This document shows positions 43,959 to 46,467 of a stretch of DNA of 46,467 nucleotides, piece by piece. Within the stretch, counting starts at the first letter, position 1, and every line of letters begins with the position of its first letter. The position numbers were made by a program, and so were the translations under genes. The stretch lies in NCBI GenBank assembly GCA_017554235.1, contig JAFZIV010000029.1, positions 1 to 46,467 of the forward strand. Reading direction: 5' to 3'. The notes under the pieces are model-generated. The model was not told where the DNA came from, did not search any database, and saw only the letters and a list, made by a program, of their open reading frames with translations. The DNA is from Selenomonadaceae bacterium (GTDB lineage: Bacteria > Bacillota > Negativicutes > Selenomonadales > Selenomonadaceae).

Positions 43959-44912
43959 TTGCTCGAAATTTATAAATCGCAGGAATCAGGACATCTTGAG
44001 GAATTGACGCTGAAAACTCTTGAAAAAGGTGCGTGGATAAATATCATTGATCCAACACCTTATGAATTAAAGGAAGTAAGCGCGGCTACAAATGTTGAGC
44101 CGGATTTTTTGCGCTCCGCATTGGACGACGAAGAACGCTCTCACATTGACGTTGAGGAAGAATCAATAATGATTTTGACGAATGTTCCGATTGTCTACGA
44201 CGAGGAAAGTTACGATACTTTGCCGCTTTCTGTCATACTAACTAAAAAATATATCATAACGGTTTGCCTTGAAGAAACTCCCGTCATTGCCAGTTTTAAT
44301 CAACGAACTGCGCGGCTCTTCCACACGTATAAGCGTACGCAATTTCTTTTTGAAATTTTGTACCGCTCGGCGACTTTTTATTTGCGCTACCTTCGACAAA
44401 TTAATAAACTCTCTGATGAAATTGAAGATCAGCTTAGAGAGTCTATGAAAAATAGCGACATACTCCGCCTTATGGAATTGCAGAAAGGCTTAACGTATTT
44501 CAATGCGGCTTTGCGCTCCAATGACGCAGTGCTGGAAAAAATTATGCGCCTTCGCAGTAACAAAACTGTTGACGGTATTTTGGAAATGTACGAAGAAGAT
44601 GAAGACCTGCTTGAAGATGTTATCATAGAAAATAAACAGGCGCGTGAGATGGTTGAAATGTACAGCCAAATTCTTTCGCAAATGGCGGATATCTTTTCTT
44701 CGATAATTTCTAACAATCAAAATAAAGTTATGAAATTTCTTGCGGCAGTCACAATTATTATCGCCGTTCCGACAGTCATAGCAAGTTTTTTCGGAATGAA
44801 TGTCCCCGTGCCAATGGAGGGCAACGATTACGGATTTATGATTGTCATGGTAATTGCTTTTATAGCGTCAACAATCGCCTCATACTTCTTTTGGAAAAAT
44901 CGAATGTTTTAG
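43959..44912 (+). CDS. corA: CorA family magnesium/divalent cation transporter
   Basis: 317 aa from a TTG preceded by GGGAGGAGG. A cytosolic alpha/beta domain and long stalk helix precede two C-terminal membrane helices. The first ends in the signature GMN (ASFFGMNVPVP at about residue 280), and the second ends with a basic tail (FFWKNRMF). Pentameric Mg2+/Co2+ channel in the inner membrane. Single gene. An insertion element follows 19 bases after its stop. Confidence 0.95.
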   Translation: MLEIYKSQESGHLEELTLKTLEKGAWINIIDPTPYELKEVSAATNVEPDFLRSALDDEERSHIDVEEESIMILTNVPIVYDEESYDTLPLSVILTKKYIITVCLEETPVIASFNQRTARLFHTYKRTQFLFEILYRSATFYLRYLRQINKLSDEIEDQLRESMKNSDILRLMELQKGLTYFNAALRSNDAVLEKIMRLRSNKTVDGILEMYEEDEDLLEDVIIENKQAREMVEMYSQILSQMADIFSSIISNNQNKVMKFLAAVTIIIAVPTVIASFFGMNVPVPMEGNDYGFMIVMVIAFIASTIASYFFWKNRMF

Positions 44913-45007
44913 ATTAGGTCACCGAAAACGCGCCGCCGGAAACCCCCTGCTTTAGCTGTGGGGAGGAAGGCGGCGTATCCTTCCTTTCTTAATTTTTCCA
45001 AAACATA

Positions 45008-45036
45008 TTGGCTTATCTGTTCAATGGTTGTATAAT
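45008..45036 (+). promoter_or_regulatory. promoter of tnpB
   Basis: TTGGCT and TATAAT separated by 17 bases, ending 24 bases before the tnpB start. Confidence 0.65.
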
Positions 45037-45060
45037 CTCCTCGATAGTGAGGTGATTATT

Positions 45061-46167
45061 TTGCTTTATACTATTAAAATCCTTTTATATCCTTCCTCTG
45101 AACAGTCCTTACAGCTTTTAAAAACTATGGAAAGATTTAACGCCTCTTGCAACTTCATCAGCAAAATTGCTTTTGATAACAAAACTTTCGGCAAGATTAA
45201 ATTGCAACAACTTTGCTATTATAAAGTCCGTGAGGAGTTCAAACTTTCCGCTCAAATGGTTGTTCGTGCCATCGGTAAAGTCGCTGAATCTTATTCAGAT
45301 AAGAATAAACGCGACAGTCAACATACTTTCAAGCCACACGGCGCGATTGTTTACGACGACAGGATTTTAACGGTTAAATCTATTGACACGGTATCAATCT
45401 TGACGCTTGACGGACGTATTTTTGTGCCTATATCAGTATGCGAATATCATTCAAGCATAATCAATAATGCGCTTAGAGTTCGCGGACAAGCCGATTTAGG
45501 ATACATCGACGGCAAGTTTTATTTATTTCTTGTCGCCGAGTTACCCGATAAACCCGAAAATACACACGAAGGATTTTTGGGCGTTGACTTAGGCATTGCC
45601 AAGATTGCAACTACTTCTGACGGCAAATATTATTCCGGTGCTAAGGTTAAAAATCTTCGACGCAGAAATTTCAAGTTGCGTCAAAAGTTGCAAGCAAAAG
45701 GGACAAAATCAGCGAAACGGTTGCTGAAACGTCGCCGCCGTAAAGAATCAAGATTTGCAACCGATGTCAATCATTGTATCTCAAAAAGATTAGTTCAAGT
45801 CGCAAAAGGCACCCACCGCGCCATTGTCCTTGAAGACCTTAAAGGTATTCGCGAAAGGGCAAAGAAAGGCACGAGGAAAACGGTTAATAAAACAATGCGA
45901 CAAGCTCTGTCTAGTTGGTCATTTTATCAACTGCGTCAATTCATAGAGTACAAGGCGAAGGCGGCAGGTGTTGCTGTAATATATGTAGACCCGCGAAATA
46001 CGTCGCGTACTTGTTCAAAATGTGGACACGTAGATAAGAAAAGCCGAAAAGACCAAGAACATTTTGTCTGTACGGCGTGCGGACACACGCTTAATGCAGA
46101 CATCAATGCCGCGATTAACATTGCTAATCGTGGGGCTGAAGTCAGTCAGCCGTACGCGGTGGCTTAG
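45061..46167 (+). CDS. tnpB: TnpB/OrfB RNA-guided nuclease of an IS605-family element
   Basis: 368 aa from the TTG at 45061, with GAGGTGA upstream. The frame is open 11 codons further, across the promoter -10. An N-terminal HTH_OrfB-like region precedes a split RuvC nuclease: Asp in LGVDLGIAKIATT at about 175, Glu in VLEDLKGIRE at about 256 and Asp in LNADINAAINIA at about 346. A zinc ribbon CSKCGH...CTACGH lies at about 318-342. All catalytic residues are present, so it should be an active ancestor-type Cas12-like nuclease guided by an omega RNA from the element's right end. Confidence 0.93.
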   Translation: MLYTIKILLYPSSEQSLQLLKTMERFNASCNFISKIAFDNKTFGKIKLQQLCYYKVREEFKLSAQMVVRAIGKVAESYSDKNKRDSQHTFKPHGAIVYDDRILTVKSIDTVSILTLDGRIFVPISVCEYHSSIINNALRVRGQADLGYIDGKFYLFLVAELPDKPENTHEGFLGVDLGIAKIATTSDGKYYSGAKVKNLRRRNFKLRQKLQAKGTKSAKRLLKRRRRKESRFATDVNHCISKRLVQVAKGTHRAIVLEDLKGIRERAKKGTRKTVNKTMRQALSSWSFYQLRQFIEYKAKAAGVAVIYVDPRNTSRTCSKCGHVDKKSRKDQEHFVCTACGHTLNADINAAINIANRGAEVSQPYAVA

Positions 46168-46205
46168 GCTAACTGCAAGCCCCCGCCTTTAGGCGTGGGG
46201 TTACT
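46050..46205 (+). ncRNA. predicted omega (guide scaffold) RNA region
   Basis: In studied TnpB systems the guide RNA scaffold overlaps the end of tnpB and reaches the right end, and the guide is the flanking DNA. The corresponding region here ends at the right-end hairpin 46180-46200. No structural model was computed, so both position and existence are inferred. Confidence 0.3.
46180..46200 (+). repeat. right-end hairpin of the tnpB element
   Basis: CCCC, then GCC-ttta-GGC, then t and GGGG: an imperfect stem 13 bases after the tnpB stop. It resembles the inner left-end hairpin at 44943-44963. Confidence 0.7.
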
Positions 46206-46233
46206 GACTAGGAATTTTTAAGGAGTTGTTTTC

Positions 46234-46374
46234 ATGGAGAATTGGGAAGAAAGTAAACAAATTTTTATCAGCAAGCTACGGAAAACCGATGAAATGTTTG
46301 ACGAAATTTTTAACGTTGACAGCGGCGAATTAGAGCGTGTTCACACTATTGCAATAGATAGGGTTAAGCAGTAA
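46234..46374 (+). CDS. 46-aa protein upstream of an IS5-like transposase gene
   Basis: MENWEESKQIFISKLRKTDE... is short, acidic and helical, preceded by AAGGAG. It ends ten bases before the transposase start and is probably the small accessory frame of the same insertion sequence. I cannot name its function. Confidence 0.5.
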   Translation: MENWEESKQIFISKLRKTDEMFDEIFNVDSGELERVHTIAIDRVKQ

Positions 46375-46383
46375 GATATAATT

Positions 46384-46467
46384 ATGAAAATCACACAAGA
46401 ACAATACGAAAAAATTGCAAGGCATTTGCCAAGACAACGTGGTAACGTCAGAATTACCAATATTCAA
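46384..46467 (+). CDS. IS5-family-type transposase, N-terminal part (cut by the window end)
   Basis: The first 28 codons (MKITQEQYEKIARHLPRQRG...) match the usual N-terminus of IS5/IS4-type DDE transposases (EQYxxIxxxLPxQRG). The rest lies outside the window, so completeness and family cannot be judged. With the tnpB element it makes a run of two mobile elements after corA. Confidence 0.6.
   Translation, partial: MKITQEQYEKIARHLPRQRGNVRITNIQ

Larger units (their letters stand above)
2927..44316. repeat. dispersed DNA word CCGCGCAGR (uptake-sequence-like), about 28 copies
   Basis: Exact CCGCGCAG/CTGCGCGG copies counted by eye start at about 2927, 5058, 5576, 6255, 12106, 14097, 15643, 16316, 17455, 17839, 19093, 19152, 19376, 20097, 20301, 21396, 24137, 24878, 27505, 28878, 31225, 34528, 35960, 36340, 38913, 39812, 40080 and 44309. 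The ninth base is almost always A or G and the next bases are often T or A. The copies lie in all three codon frames and on both strands of genes, so protein sequence does not explain them. Confidence 0.7.
44931..46200 (+). mobile_element. IS1341-type (IS200/IS605 family) element carrying only tnpB
   Basis: A left-end nested hairpin (CGCCGCC 44931-44937 with GGCGGCG 44969-44975, enclosing CCCC...GGGG around GCTTTAGC) and a right-end hairpin (46180-46200, CCCC-GCC-ttta-GGC-t-GGGG) flank one tnpB gene. Such subterminal hairpins are the ends used by HUH transposases of this family. No tnpA is present, so movement would need a transposase in trans. Exact boundaries and the target motif cannot be fixed from one copy. 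Confidence 0.75.

Overview
The window looks like chromosome from an anaerobic Negativicutes-type bacterium (a Firmicute with an outer membrane), probably Selenomonadales. This is inferred from gene content: a Firmicute-style chemotaxis set (cheB-cheA-cheW-cheC-cheD) running into a FliA/WhiG sigma factor and a FapA-type protein, together with heptose-7-phosphate kinase and GT9-like transferases expected of an LPS maker, plus GatB, CobS, DUF1858 and CoaX. Base composition is AT-rich by eye. TTG starts with a good Shine-Dalgarno are very common. No tRNA, rRNA or CRISPR array was seen.

Layout. 1-356: possible remnant of an IS605/IS1341-type tnpB tail. 357-3980 (minus): surface or flagellar modification genes (Gfo/Idh/MocA oxidoreductase, ATP-grasp enzyme, FkbM methyltransferase) with two poly-G tracts and a frameshift. 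4273-14248 (plus): chemotaxis/motility operon (cheBAWCD, small membrane protein, sigma-28-type factor, FapA-like, two accessory proteins), broken up by hairpin-forming heptamer repeats and an inverted-repeat element upstream of cheA. 14348-24992 (plus): rqcH, a single-chain restriction-modification-specificity fusion, a second Gfo/Idh/MocA enzyme, DUF4405 protein, rfaE1, an orphan FecCD permease, ftsQ, gatB. 24976-26857 (minus): cobS and serC. 27012-28220 (plus): D,D-carboxypeptidase. 28253-33777 (minus): orphan ABC ATPase, a GGDEF protein and a double periplasmic-binding/degenerate GGDEF/EAL sensor. 34066-37724 (plus): twin GT-B-like proteins, gmd and a DUF4254 protein split in two. 37815-41982 (minus): secreted protein, metA (acetyl-CoA type by residue 111), hemC, thrC. 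42160-44912: coaX, DUF1858 protein, an unknown gene on minus, corA. 44931-46467: an IS1341-type tnpB element and the start of an IS5-like transposase.

How the genes work together. The che genes form a full excitation and adaptation pathway. CheC and CheD act with CheB, and the sigma factor probably drives late flagellar genes. The genes on its left flank could decorate flagellin or the envelope, and the poly-G tracts suggest variable expression. The c-di-GMP pair (one cyclase, one sensor phosphodiesterase) has a strong promoter preceded by two identical 19-bp repeats. The gmd/GT-like/DUF4254 block and rfaE1 belong to envelope polysaccharide synthesis.

Most unusual signals: (1) an over-represented DNA word CCGCGCAGR on both strands and in all reading frames, resembling an uptake sequence; (2) a family of 7-base-period intergenic hairpins; (3) poly-G tracts and a frameshift at the FkbM gene; (4) an inverted-repeat element that seems to separate cheA from its Shine-Dalgarno; (5) an AloI/BcgI-like one-polypeptide R-M-S enzyme.
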